48,404 bases of DNA from Bacteroidales bacterium. GTDB lineage: Bacteria > Bacteroidota > Bacteroidia > Bacteroidales > UBA932. A program made the translations under genes and the position numbers. Of this stretch, positions 1 through 8,195 are shown in pieces. Position 1 is the stretch's first letter; the number at the start of each line of letters is the position of its first letter. Under the pieces are notes generated by a model. The model ran no database searches. It saw only the letters and a list, made by a program, of their open reading frames with translations, and was not told the origin of the DNA. The stretch is taken from assembly GCA_017442315.1 (NCBI GenBank), contig JAFRZX010000031.1, positions 1 to 48,404 on the forward strand, written 5' to 3'.

Positions 1-27
1 ACCGATAGCAAATGCATCCAGAAGGTT

Positions 28-957
28 CTACAACTTCTCCACAATCTCCCTGTCCAGTCCTGTAAACTGTACAATATGATCTACTGGTATCCCGGCGGCA
101 AGCATCTTCCTGGCCACTTCCATATTTGCTTCTTCACGTCCCTGAGCCAGTCCTTCAGCTATGCCGTCTTCCCGGGCGGCAGCCAGTTCTCCGTTACGTC
201 TTTTCTCGTCGTACATATCCTTGTCGTATTGTTCTCGTTTCGTCTTGCTGAAATCACCGATTTCAAATGCATCGAGGAGATCCTTGCAGGGCCTTTCTGC
301 CGCCCATTTCGGAGGTGCCGTCATCTTGCCTGAATTCTTCAGCAGATACAGCAGCTTGTCCTCCATCGTAACACACTCATCTTCAGCTTTGTGAAATCGT
401 GTCAGCTCAGCAAAGATAATAACAATTGTCTCATCCAGCAAGTCATGGCATTCCTTTTCACGGAATGTATACTCAGAAATATACCTATTCTCCCAGTACT
501 CCTTGTCCGGATGATCGATATCCACGCCCATCAGCCCGATAAGATATACGGGGGCGACATCATAGTCGAAGCCTGTTTTGTTCTGCCTGTCAAATGCCCG
601 GCTCGCATAGCTGACACATCGTTTGAACCACGATTTCTCTCTGTATCTCTGCGTCTCCACGATGAACTTTGTACCCGAGGCATCACTGCACATGAAATCG
701 AACTTGAATTCCTTGCTTTGCCCGATGACGGGTCCCTGATGCTCTGTCGGTTGATAGTAGATATCCTTGATCTGCCTGTGCTTCGGAAGCATTGTATTCA
801 GCAGCGCCATCACCGCCTCCTTATTGCTTTCATCTCCGAAAAATGCCTTGAAACCTCCGTTGCTGAGTATGTCCACATACCTCTGCTCGCTATCTTCAAA
901 AATCTTCTCTTCCATATCAGAAACATTTAAGTTAACAGGAGCAAAATTCGTCAGCAT
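28..957 (-). CDS. Rpn-family PD-(D/E)XK nuclease / transposase-like protein
   Basis: This is a 309-residue protein of the PDDEXK_2 / Rpn (recombination-promoting nuclease, 'putative transposase') family. The N-terminal part has the usual family opening (RYVDILSNGGFKAFFG, residues 26-41). The nuclease core shows an Asp at about 87 (FKFDFMC) followed by E101-x-Q103 (VETQRY), the modified PD-(D/E)XK signature of this family. The charged C-terminal tail with GLAQGREEA and a short helical end is also typical. Family members cut DNA and raise recombination; they are often scattered in many copies in Bacteroidota genomes and do not carry terminal inverted repeats. It stands alone here. The first Met is at 957, but an alternative Met at codon 15 (915) is equally possible. 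Confident of family, not of biological role. Confidence 0.85.
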   Translation of the reverse strand: MLTNFAPVNLNVSDMEEKIFEDSEQRYVDILSNGGFKAFFGDESNKEAVMALLNTMLPKHRQIKDIYYQPTEHQGPVIGQSKEFKFDFMCSDASGTKFIVETQRYREKSWFKRCVSYASRAFDRQNKTGFDYDVAPVYLIGLMGVDIDHPDKEYWENRYISEYTFREKECHDLLDETIVIIFAELTRFHKAEDECVTMEDKLLYLLKNSGKMTAPPKWAAERPCKDLLDAFEIGDFSKTKREQYDKDMYDEKRRNGELAAAREDGIAEGLAQGREEANMEVARKMLAAGIPVDHIVQFTGLDREIVEKL

Positions 958-1149
958 ATTTCAATCGATGTATAAAATAAAGAAAAACAACTGTTTGCGA
1001 ATTTTATAATTCCGTAGATTCGTCACATATAGCGGATTTTCGTCACATTTTTCTTTTTATTATAACCTTTTCTTTTTTTTATTATTGTAATTCAGACTAC
1101 AGATGGTACTATATTGAAGTCCGGGAATCGAAAATCCGCCGATACTACA
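958..1149. other. AT-rich intergenic region with a short direct repeat
   Basis: This stretch lies upstream of the Rpn gene and downstream of yebC. It is very AT-rich, with long T runs around 1049-1085. The only structure I see is a 10-bp direct repeat, TTCGTCACAT, at 1019-1028 and 1039-1048, exactly 20 nt apart, which could be a regulator site. No ORF with recognisable features and no clear TAnnTTTG box were found. Confidence 0.4.
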
Positions 1150-1185
1150 AAAACGGACCGGAGTCACCCGACTCCGGTCCGTTTT
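1150..1185 (-). terminator. Rho-independent terminator of yebC
   Basis: A perfect 15-bp inverted repeat (AAAACGGACCGGAGT / ACTCCGGTCCGTTTT) has a 6-nt loop (1165-1170). Read on the minus strand it is followed by a T run (GTTTTTGTAG), and it lies 21 nt beyond the yebC stop, so it ends that transcript. Confidence 0.85.
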
Positions 1186-1206
1186 GCTGAACTTATGTTT
1201 AAGTTG

Positions 1207-1938
1207 TTATGGTTGCATTGTAGTGTAGACGTTCTGGACATCATCGTCCTCTTCGATACGCTCGATGAGTTTTTCAATGTCTGCCTTTGCATCACCATCG
1301 AGCACTTTGAGATCTACGTTAGGGAGACGGGTGAACTCGGCAGCAATAAGTTCATAACCGTTATCCTCAATCCATTTCTGGATGGCATTGAATGCGGTGA
1401 ACTCTCCGTAGAGCACGATCTCCATCTCTTCGTTGTCATTCTCCTCTTCAAAGATCTCTTCTACTCCATAGTCAATAAGCTCAAGTTCAAGTTCCTCAAG
1501 GTCATAAGGGTTTGCTGTCTTCATGCGGAACATGCACTTGCGGTCAAACATGTAATCCACACTGCCTGATGTTCCAAGTGAACCTCCGCTTTTCGTGAAG
1601 TATGAACGTACGTTTGCAACAGTACGGTTGTTGTTGTCAGTAGCAGCTTCAACGAGGACAGCGATGCCATGAGGACCATATCCCTCGAATACCACCTCCT
1701 TATAGTCGGCCTGATCCTTATCCGTCGCTCTCTTTATTGCGCGCTCGATGTTGTCCTTTGGCATGTTTTCGCTGCGTGCAGTCTGGATAAGTGCACGAAG
1801 TCGTGGGTTTCCTGTTACATCAGGGCCTCCCTGCTTCACAGCAATTGTGATTTCCTTACCTATCTTGGTGAAGACGCGGGCCATGTGACCCCATCTTTTG
1901 AATTTACGTTCCTTTCTGAACTCAAATGCTCTTCCCAT
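1207..1938 (-). CDS. yebC: YebC/PmpR-family protein
   Basis: This 243-residue protein is collinear with the YebC/PmpR family over its full length. It has the conserved start MGRAFEFRKERKFKRWGHMA (residues 1-20), the RALIQTARSENMPKDNIERAIKRA segment region (about 48-70), the FEGYGPHGIA motif (about 84-93) and the NNRTVANVRSYFTKSGG motif (about 102-118). Members are cytoplasmic; they were described as transcription regulators and more recently as factors that relieve ribosome stalling at proline-rich sequences, so the molecular role is debated. It lies 44 nt downstream of the TPR gene, probably cotranscribed with it, and has its own terminator. Confidence 0.95.
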   Translation of the reverse strand: MGRAFEFRKERKFKRWGHMARVFTKIGKEITIAVKQGGPDVTGNPRLRALIQTARSENMPKDNIERAIKRATDKDQADYKEVVFEGYGPHGIAVLVEAATDNNNRTVANVRSYFTKSGGSLGTSGSVDYMFDRKCMFRMKTANPYDLEELELELIDYGVEEIFEEENDNEEMEIVLYGEFTAFNAIQKWIEDNGYELIAAEFTRLPNVDLKVLDGDAKADIEKLIERIEEDDDVQNVYTTMQP

Positions 1939-1982
1939 ATAAAATATTTCTAAAGGTGCTTTCTATCTTGGTCTTGTCCGTC

Positions 1983-2651
1983 CTATCTTGCTTCAAGACG
2001 TCCGATATACTTGTCGATATTGTATCCTTCCCTTGACTGCGGATACTGGTCTTTTATCTTTTTGTAGAAACTGAGGGCCTTTGCATTTTCGCCAAGTTTC
2101 TCAGCTGTTACGCCGGCTTTAAGAAGGTATCCTGCAGCATAGATGTTGTCGATTGTTTCAGCTGCAGCCTCAAAATATTCAAGAGCCTTGCTGTAATTCT
2201 CCAATCCTATGTATGCGTCACCAATACATGCTTTTGCACGTGCTGAAAGAATACCGTCCTTGCCTTTATATGATGATAGATAGCTGATGGCTGATTCCCA
2301 GTTTCCGAGCTGAAGTTCGCATACTCCTGCATAGAAATATACGGCCATTCCAGCCTTTGTACCATACTCATCCAGAATCTGTACGAATCCGAGTTCGTTT
2401 CCGTCACCGTTGAGTGCGAGTTCAAAATCACCGTTACGGAAATTTTCCTCGGCAAGAGCCATCTGGCCCTGAGCCTCCTCAACTGATGGCTGATATGCGA
2501 ATCTGAACCAGCAGAAAACGGCTACAGCCACTACTACTATTCCCATTACGATACCTCCTAGGAGTTTACCGTTCTCATTGAAGAATTTTTCTGTCTTTGA
2601 AACTGCCTCTACGATTGCTTCAGCATTTTCGTTTTTGATTTCTTTTGCCAT
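1983..2651 (-). CDS. Membrane-anchored tetratricopeptide repeat protein
   Basis: This is a protein of about 222 residues. The open frame extends upstream, but the start at 2651 (MAKEIKNENAE) is preferred because the preceding 21 codons look unlike coding sequence. One transmembrane helix (GGIVMGIVVVAVAVFCWF, about residues 32-50) follows a short cytoplasmic N-terminus. The remainder is periplasmic and made of TPR-like helical pairs (for example YAGVCELQLGNWESAISYL, IGDAYIGLENYSKALEYF, KAGVTAEKLGENAKALSFY). The layout is that of YfgM/BamD-like TPR scaffolds, which assist envelope protein assembly, but no specific partner can be named. It is probably in one transcript with yebC. Confidence 0.8.
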   Translation of the reverse strand: MAKEIKNENAEAIVEAVSKTEKFFNENGKLLGGIVMGIVVVAVAVFCWFRFAYQPSVEEAQGQMALAEENFRNGDFELALNGDGNELGFVQILDEYGTKAGMAVYFYAGVCELQLGNWESAISYLSSYKGKDGILSARAKACIGDAYIGLENYSKALEYFEAAAETIDNIYAAGYLLKAGVTAEKLGENAKALSFYKKIKDQYPQSREGYNIDKYIGRLEAR

Positions 2652-2762
2652 ATTGATAAGTTTTATATTTGTCAAATGCGAGCCGAAAAAACACGGCGCG
2701 GAAAACGGCGGCAAATTTAGAAAAAAATGTCCGAATTAACAATAAGAAAAACTCTTGAGCAG

Positions 2763-3377
2763 TTATTCTATATATCTGAACTTGGATATGTCGCGTGGCT
2801 TTGCCTCTGGTTTTTCATCCGGGTATCCTAATCCTATGCATATGACGGGATCGTATCCTTCGCTGAATGCAAGAGTCTCCAGTGCCTTTTCAGAGTTCTT
2901 CAGGAAGCGCACCGGACTGCCGAGACATACGGATCCGACCCCCAGAGACCATGCTGAAAGCATTATGTTTTCGGAAAGGAGCCCGCAATCTATGGCTGAA
3001 CAGTCGTATGAGGTATCGTTGGCTATGAATATCATAACCGGCGCACCTCTGAAACATCCCTTGATGATTTCAGGTGCAATGTCAGGGTTTGCTTGAACCA
3101 TTGACTCGCATATGCTTTCCATCGCTTCCGGGGTGTCGGCTATGCGGATCTCCCAGGATTGTCTGTTCATTCCGTTAGGGGCATTTATTCCGCATTCCAT
3201 TATCTTGTTCAGAGTGTCTCTGCCGACTGCTGCCGGTCTGTAGTTGCGTATGCTTCTTCTGGACATGATGTTTTCGATGACAGGATTGCTTCCGTTTTTG
3301 TCATCTGTCTGTGTCGGATGGCATGAAATGCAGGCAGATGCTATTGCTGCGGCTGCAATGATAAACATGTGTTTCAT
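2763..3377 (-). CDS. Nitroreductase-family lipoprotein
   Basis: This 204-residue protein has an N-terminal lipoprotein-type signal (MKHMFIIAAAAIASAC), with candidate acylated Cys at 16 (or 19). The nitroreductase fold follows, with the FMN-contact opening MSRRSIRNYRP (about 39-49), INAPNGMNRQSW (about 64-75), the SENIMLSAWSLGVGSVCLGSP segment (about 134-154) and ICIGLGYPDEKP (about 180-191). Family enzymes use FMN and NAD(P)H to reduce nitro groups, quinones or flavins. The lipid anchor would place this one outside the cytoplasm, which is unusual but common among Bacteroidales members. Substrate unknown. Confidence 0.85.
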   Translation of the reverse strand: MKHMFIIAAAAIASACISCHPTQTDDKNGSNPVIENIMSRRSIRNYRPAAVGRDTLNKIMECGINAPNGMNRQSWEIRIADTPEAMESICESMVQANPDIAPEIIKGCFRGAPVMIFIANDTSYDCSAIDCGLLSENIMLSAWSLGVGSVCLGSPVRFLKNSEKALETLAFSEGYDPVICIGLGYPDEKPEAKPRDISKFRYIE

Positions 3378-3402
3378 AATCTAAGTAAATAGTTATCCGC
3401 AC

Positions 3403-3410
3403 CAAATATA
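3403..3410 (-). promoter_or_regulatory. Candidate -7 box for the nitroreductase gene
   Basis: On the minus strand this reads TATATTTG, fitting the Bacteroidota -7 consensus TAnnTTTG. It lies 25 nt upstream of the start codon at 3377, but no TTTG is present at the -33 position. Confidence 0.4.
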
Positions 3411-3453
3411 GTTATAATTATGGATAGTTCATAAGATGTTGTGCCGCTACCGC

Positions 3454-3483
3454 TTGTTTTCTCGTTCTAATTGTTTAATTTTG
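3454..3483 (+). promoter_or_regulatory. Candidate Bacteroidota promoter for recF operon
   Basis: TAATTTTG at 3476-3483 matches the -7 consensus TAnnTTTG, and a cTTG at 3453-3456 sits 19 nt upstream as a -33 element. The predicted transcript start near 3490 leaves a short leader before recF at 3504. Confidence 0.5.
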
Positions 3484-3503
3484 CCATGATATAGAGTGTA
3501 TCT

Positions 3504-4601
3504 ATGCCCACGTTAGAGAAAATCGTCATTTCAGACTTCAGAAATATAGGATTCCAGGAGCTTGTCTTCTCTCCTAATGTCAATTGCATAAGTGGCAATA
3601 ATGGAGAAGGAAAGACTAATCTTCTGGATGCTGTATTTTATCTGTCAATGACCAAAAGTGCCTTTGCTTCATCCGACAGATTCAATTTTCGGCATGGAAC
3701 TGAAGAGTTTTCCATAGCCGGAACTTACCGTATGGAAAACGGCCTTCAGAGTCGCTTTGCACTAAGAATGAATTCAAAAGGGGAGAAAAAGGTCAAACGT
3801 GATGACAAACCGTACACTAAGGTTTCTGATCATATTGGGGTTCTGCCCGTTGTCATGGTTTCACCTGCTGACGTTTCCATGGTTAGTGAGTCTGGCGAGG
3901 AGAGAAGACGTTTCGCTAATGTGGTTCTGTCGCAGATGGATAAGGAATACATGACATCCCTGCAGCAATATAACCGTTTGCTGCTCCAGCGCAACAAGAT
4001 GCTTAAGGATATGAATCCTGACCCTCAGCTTATGGAGGTCATAGATATGCGTCTGGCAGCTCTTTCAGTTCCTATATATCAGGCGAGGAAGTGTTTTGCC
4101 GATGATCTGAGGCCGGTGGTGGCCGAATATTATAAGAATCTGTCAGGAGGGAACGAGAGTGTCGACATTGTGTACGAGTCGGAACTTGATAAGGCTCCAT
4201 TGGATGTTCTGCTTGCTTCATCTTTTGAAAAGGACAGGATTCTTAAGCATACGACTACAGGAATACATAGGGATGATTTCATATTCACTATGAATGGATA
4301 TCCGATACGACGGTTCGGGTCCCAGGGACAGCAGAAGTCTTTTCTGGTTTCTCTGAAGTTTGCGCAGTATGAAATCATGAAGCGTAAGTATGGATTTGCT
4401 CCTTTGCTTCTTCTTGATGATGTGTTTGACAAGCTTGATATGGGAAGAATCTCGAATCTTCTGCAGATGGTTGCAAGCAAGGACTTCGGACAGATTTTCA
4501 TCACTGACAGCAACAAGGTCAGAATGGCTGGCATTGTGGATGGATTGACTCAGGACAGGGCATATTTTGAAACCGCAGGAGGAACATTCACCAGATTATG
4601 A
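3504..4601 (+). CDS. recF: DNA replication and repair protein RecF
   Basis: This 365-residue SMC-like ATPase matches RecF. It shows Walker A GNNGEGKT at residues 31-38, the signature-like RFGSQGQQKSF (about 273-283), and Walker B LLLLDD at 301-306 followed by VFDKLD. RecF binds gapped duplex DNA in the cytoplasm and, with RecO and RecR, loads RecA on SSB-coated gaps. Length is normal for the family. The stop codon overlaps the DUF721 start by the ATGA arrangement, so translation of the two is coupled. A good promoter lies just upstream. Confidence 0.95.
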   Translation: MPTLEKIVISDFRNIGFQELVFSPNVNCISGNNGEGKTNLLDAVFYLSMTKSAFASSDRFNFRHGTEEFSIAGTYRMENGLQSRFALRMNSKGEKKVKRDDKPYTKVSDHIGVLPVVMVSPADVSMVSESGEERRRFANVVLSQMDKEYMTSLQQYNRLLLQRNKMLKDMNPDPQLMEVIDMRLAALSVPIYQARKCFADDLRPVVAEYYKNLSGGNESVDIVYESELDKAPLDVLLASSFEKDRILKHTTTGIHRDDFIFTMNGYPIRRFGSQGQQKSFLVSLKFAQYEIMKRKYGFAPLLLLDDVFDKLDMGRISNLLQMVASKDFGQIFITDSNKVRMAGIVDGLTQDRAYFETAGGTFTRL

Positions 4602-4930
4602 AAGATAACAGATTGAGCAGGAAGGATGCGGTAGGAATGGATTTCCTTGTCAAGGAATATATACGCGAGATGAAACTCTCGTCAGGAATCAACCGCCAGA
4701 GGGCAATGGCAGCGTGGAGTGCGGTTTCCGGTGCTGCCGGATATACTGTTGATGTGTCGTTTGACAGGGGAGTGATGTGTTGCGTCATGGCTTCTTCTGT
4801 AGTGAGGAATCAGCTTTATTTCCAGAAGGATTCACTTATTGCCAGGCTGAACGACTTTCTGGAGCATGATGAACTGTTTGTCAGGGAACGCAATGACGGG
4901 CCTGTTGTAAAGAATCTTATTTTGAGATAG
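4598..4930 (+). CDS. DUF721 (DciA-like) protein
   Basis: This 110-residue protein belongs to DUF721, often encoded next to recF or gyrB. The family includes DciA, the ancestral loader or operator of the replicative helicase DnaB in bacteria without DnaC; whether Bacteroidota members do this is inference. Visible features are a helical N-terminus and the AWSAVSGAAG segment (about 42-51, the usual W-x2-V-x-G core), then a beta-rich DVSFDRGVMCCVMASSVVRNQL segment region (about 56-77). Start overlaps recF by ATGA. The next gene begins 2 nt after its stop, so it is a tight operon. Confidence 0.8.
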   Translation: MKDNRLSRKDAVGMDFLVKEYIREMKLSSGINRQRAMAAWSAVSGAAGYTVDVSFDRGVMCCVMASSVVRNQLYFQKDSLIARLNDFLEHDELFVRERNDGPVVKNLILR

Positions 4931-4932
4931 AT

Positions 4933-5970
4933 ATGAAAATTGTAGCAGATGTAGATATCCCATTCCTTGGCGGAGTCTTTGAACCATATGCTGAAGTTGT
5001 CTACCGGAAAGGACAGGACATATGTCGTGAGGATGTGGCAGATGCTGATGTGCTGATGGTAAGGACAAGGACTTTGTGTGATGCATCGCTTCTTGAAGGT
5101 TCGTCTGTAAGAATGGTAGCTACGGCGACCATCGGTATGGATCATATAGATCTGGAATATTGCGCTGATCATGGAATAGAGGTGGTCAATTCGGCTGGAT
5201 GCAATGCTGGAGGAGTCATGCAGTATGTCTTCTCGGCTCTTTATGGAGTGGCAGCCCGCAAGGGTATAAAGCTGGATGATTTTACAATAGGGATAATAGG
5301 AGTCGGACATGTCGGTAAAAGAATAGAGGCTATGGCAGAGTATCTTGGTTTCAAGGTCCTCAGATGTGATCCTCCGAGAGCAGCCGTTGAGGGGTCTGAA
5401 GGATTCTGCAGTCTTGAATATCTTCTTGAAAACTCTCAGATAGTGACTTTGCATGTGCCTCTGGAACCTGGTACAAGAGGCATGGCGGATGAGACATTCT
5501 TTGCCCTGATGCAACCGGGGTCAATATTCATCAATGCAGCAAGAGGTGAGGTAGTTGATGAGGATGCCTTGATTTCTGCTATGCCGAAGTTCGGAGCAGT
5601 CGTAATCGATACCTGGAACAATGAACCAGACATAAATACAGAACTTTTGGATATGGTGGATATCGCCACACCTCATATTGCCGGCTATACCTATCAAGGT
5701 AAGCAGAACGGAACTTCAATGGCTGTGAGGTCTGTTGCCAGGAGATTCGGAATCCATGCACTGGAATCATTCACCCCTGTTGACGATGAAGACCACAATC
5801 CTGTGCTTCTTGACCTTAAAGGAAAGAATCATGGAGAGATAGCAGCTGTATTCCAATACAATTATCCTATTTTTACAGATGATTTCCGTCTCCGTATGGA
5901 ACCTCATAGATTTGAAAAGCTTAGGACGGAATATAAATATCGTAGGGAAATATACATTGAAACCATATAA
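4933..5970 (+). CDS. pdxB: Erythronate-4-phosphate dehydrogenase
   Basis: This 345-residue protein of the D-2-hydroxyacid dehydrogenase superfamily matches PdxB, which oxidises 4-phospho-D-erythronate in the DXP-dependent branch of pyridoxal phosphate synthesis. The early MKIVADVDIPFLGG is typical of PdxB, and the Rossmann motif GIIGVGHVGKRIE (about 119-131), INAARGEVVDEDAL (catalytic Arg) and HIAGYTYQGKQNGT (catalytic His, about 247) are visible. It is somewhat shorter than the E. coli enzyme, as in other Bacteroidota. It lies 2 nt from DUF721 and is followed by DUF4301 after 15 nt. PLP is the cofactor of the GcvP subunits encoded 5 kb on, though direct coupling is only a guess. Confidence 0.93.
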   Translation: MKIVADVDIPFLGGVFEPYAEVVYRKGQDICREDVADADVLMVRTRTLCDASLLEGSSVRMVATATIGMDHIDLEYCADHGIEVVNSAGCNAGGVMQYVFSALYGVAARKGIKLDDFTIGIIGVGHVGKRIEAMAEYLGFKVLRCDPPRAAVEGSEGFCSLEYLLENSQIVTLHVPLEPGTRGMADETFFALMQPGSIFINAARGEVVDEDALISAMPKFGAVVIDTWNNEPDINTELLDMVDIATPHIAGYTYQGKQNGTSMAVRSVARRFGIHALESFTPVDDEDHNPVLLDLKGKNHGEIAAVFQYNYPIFTDDFRLRMEPHRFEKLRTEYKYRREIYIETI

Positions 5971-5985
5971 TTAATGATATAACCG

Positions 5986-7566
5986 ATGTTTACAAAAAAT
6001 GACCTTGCACAGATCGAGCAGAGAGGCTCATCAGTGCAGAATGTAGAAGAACAAGTGGAGCGTTTCAAAAAAGGATTCCCTTGGCTGAAGATCGTTGCTC
6101 CTGCCACTCCGGAAAGAGGTATACAGGTACTTGACGAGGCTGGAGTGGAGGCTGCTGTGAAGTATTATGAAGGCGCTCGGATCAACGGCAAGTGTAAGTT
6201 CGTACCTGCTTCCGGTGCTGCATCACGTATGTTCAAGGACCTTTTCAGCGGCCTTGATGCTTTGAAGAGTGGAAAAGATCTTGCTGATGATGCACCTGCC
6301 GCCAGATTCGTTGACAAGATTCAAGATTTTGCATTCTATACTCCAGAACTTTTCGGAGAAAAGACATGTGCATATCCTGAATACAGGAAGGAAGTGCTGG
6401 CAAAGACCTTGACCGATGAAGGCCTCGGCTATGGCTCCAAGCCTAAAGGAGTGCTTGATTTCCACAAGTATACTGATGGCGAAATAAGGACGGCTTTTGC
6501 CGAGCATCTTGTAGAGGCGCAGAACTACATGAGGAATGAAGATGGAACGGCTAACCTTGTCGTTACCATTTCTCCGGAACATAAGCATCTGTTTGAGGAA
6601 GCTTATGCTGCAGTCAAGGATGCTTACGAGGCGAGATACGGAGTGAAGTACAATATTTCCTTCACTTTCCAGGACAAGGCTACCGACACTGTTGCCGTTG
6701 ATGTTGAGAACAAGCCTTTCAGGACAGAGACTGACTCGCTTCTGTTCCGTCCTGCAGGTCATGGGGCGCTGATATATAACCTGAATGCAATAAAAGAAGA
6801 AGTCGTATCCATTAAGAATATTGATAATGTCGCAAATGAACGGCTCCTGCCTCAGACTGCAACATGGAAGAAGGCGCTTTTGGGAAAGGCTCTTGAACTT
6901 CGTGACATCCTGTACGGCTATCTCCGGGAACTCGATGCGATATGCACTCCTGTTGCCGGCTCACGTGTTGTTGTAGCCGGTCTGCCAGGCTATGATCCTG
7001 TTTATGAAGATCAGTATGCAAGTGCCGAAGTTATGTCTCTCTGTGATGATATAGAGGAATTCCTCGATAAAGTATTATGTGTGAAGATGCCTCAGGCCGA
7101 GACCTGCAAGGATCGCGTCGAGGCGCTCCGTGCTAAACTGAACCGTCCTGTAAGAGTGGCTGGAATGGTTAAGAACCAAGGTGAGCCGGGCGGCGGACCT
7201 TTCATCATTGCTGAGAAGGATGGCTCGACCTCACTTCAGGTTCTGGAGAGCGTTCAGATAAATATGTCTGATGAACATGCACGCAACTCTTTGGCATCGG
7301 CTACCCACTTTAATCCAGTAGATATCGTATGCTGCCTGCATGACTATAAAGGACAGAGTTTCGATCTGCTCAAATATGTTGATGCTGATGCCGGATTCAT
7401 AAGCTCAAAGAGCTATCAAGGCCGTGAACTCAAGGCGCTGGAACTTCCTGGCCTATGGAATGGAGCGATGAGCAATTGGAACACTCTGTTTGTGGAAGTA
7501 CCTCTTGAGACATTCAATCCGGTAAAGGTTGTTCTTGACCTTTTGAGACCTGCTCACAGGAACTGA
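5986..7566 (+). CDS. DUF4301 family protein, possibly nucleotidyltransferase-like
   Basis: This 526-residue cytoplasmic protein (no signal peptide or membrane segment) matches the Bacteroidota family DUF4301, whose function is not established. Several motifs resemble UDP-sugar pyrophosphorylases: VPASGAASRM at residues 73-82 sits where those enzymes have the nucleotide-binding glycine/Arg loop, PAGHGAL at 256-262 resembles their PPGHGD motif, and KNIDN at 277-281 resembles NxDN. A glycine-rich KNQGEPGGGPF follows in the C-terminal half. I infer a GT-A/nucleotidyltransferase fold but cannot name a substrate. It lies 15 nt after pdxB, probably the last gene of the recF operon, and converges with the next gene at a 5-nt gap. 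Confidence 0.8.
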   Translation: MFTKNDLAQIEQRGSSVQNVEEQVERFKKGFPWLKIVAPATPERGIQVLDEAGVEAAVKYYEGARINGKCKFVPASGAASRMFKDLFSGLDALKSGKDLADDAPAARFVDKIQDFAFYTPELFGEKTCAYPEYRKEVLAKTLTDEGLGYGSKPKGVLDFHKYTDGEIRTAFAEHLVEAQNYMRNEDGTANLVVTISPEHKHLFEEAYAAVKDAYEARYGVKYNISFTFQDKATDTVAVDVENKPFRTETDSLLFRPAGHGALIYNLNAIKEEVVSIKNIDNVANERLLPQTATWKKALLGKALELRDILYGYLRELDAICTPVAGSRVVVAGLPGYDPVYEDQYASAEVMSLCDDIEEFLDKVLCVKMPQAETCKDRVEALRAKLNRPVRVAGMVKNQGEPGGGPFIIAEKDGSTSLQVLESVQINMSDEHARNSLASATHFNPVDIVCCLHDYKGQSFDLLKYVDADAGFISSKSYQGRELKALELPGLWNGAMSNWNTLFVEVPLETFNPVKVVLDLLRPAHRN

Positions 7567-7571
7567 TCGTC

Positions 7572-8045
7572 TCAGGAAAGGATTTTTCTGCTGTTGACAC
7601 TAATGTTCATTGAGGTCTCCTCTTGCTGTGAGAGTGCAGCGGAGGCGACCTCATTTGATAATATGAGCTTCTTCATTTCTGCCTTATGTATGGTAATGGC
7701 TTCAGATAGTCTGTGCAGACCTTTGCTGAAGAATCTTGTGAAATCCCGTTCTGTATCGCATAATGTTTCAAAACTGAACATTATATTTCTCATGTCATCA
7801 AGGATGACAGGCTTTACCAGATAGGTCTCCATCATTGCCGAATTGGATGCATCGAGAAACATATCAAATGCTTCTTCTTCTATTGTGAAGAATATCCTGA
7901 TGGATAATACGTTCTCTTCATATTCAAGTACGGCGACATTGTCGTCAAGGTTGAAGAGGATATGTGACTTTTCAAGCTGAGGATAGTAACCATCTTCCAT
8001 CAAGTGTCTGAATATGGTTCTCATTGTAAGTGAATTGCGCTTCAT
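7572..8045 (-). CDS. Hypothetical protein, YbjN/secretion-chaperone-like
   Basis: This is a 157-residue soluble acidic protein that I do not recognise with confidence. Residues 10-110 alternate predicted strands and helices (YYPQLEKSHILFNLDDNVAVLEYEE region, then LSIRIFFTIEE) in the manner of YbjN and type III chaperone-like folds, which share an alpha/beta sandwich. A Ser/Glu-rich C-terminus follows. There is no signal peptide or membrane segment. It is monocistronic, convergent with DUF4301, and divergent from the lipoate-ligase/gcv operon across a 126-150-nt region. The length and codon use look like a real gene. Confidence 0.6.
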   Translation of the reverse strand: MKRNSLTMRTIFRHLMEDGYYPQLEKSHILFNLDDNVAVLEYEENVLSIRIFFTIEEEAFDMFLDASNSAMMETYLVKPVILDDMRNIMFSFETLCDTERDFTRFFSKGLHRLSEAITIHKAEMKKLILSNEVASAALSQQEETSMNISVNSRKILS

Positions 8046-8131
8046 GTTCTAAGATGTTTTTGAAACTGTTTCTCTTGGCATTGACATATATGATGCCAAT
8101 CTTTTGTATAAATTTCGATATGTGATATATG

Positions 8132-8158
8132 TTTTGTCTGAATTAATTGTTAAATTTG
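8132..8158 (+). promoter_or_regulatory. Candidate promoter of the gcv operon
   Basis: TAAATTTG at 8151-8158 fits the -7 consensus. A TTTG at 8132-8135 is a possible -33 element, but its spacer is 15 nt instead of about 19. A start near 8165 would favour translation from the Met at 8196 over the one at 8172. No glycine-riboswitch-like structure was recognised in this leader. Confidence 0.35.
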
Positions 8159-8195
8159 AAAGATTTTATAAATGCGCATTCATATGCACTGCAAG

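Noticed and set aside
391-930. 179-codon plus-strand frame antisense to the Rpn gene
   Set aside because: The minus-strand frame has recognisable family motifs; the antisense frame shows none.
8046-8195. Glycine riboswitch before the gcv operon
   Set aside because: Neither of the conserved aptamer core patterns was found, and the leader from the likely promoter is only about 30 nt. The small stem TTGGCAT/ATGCCAA (8075-8099) lies before the promoter.
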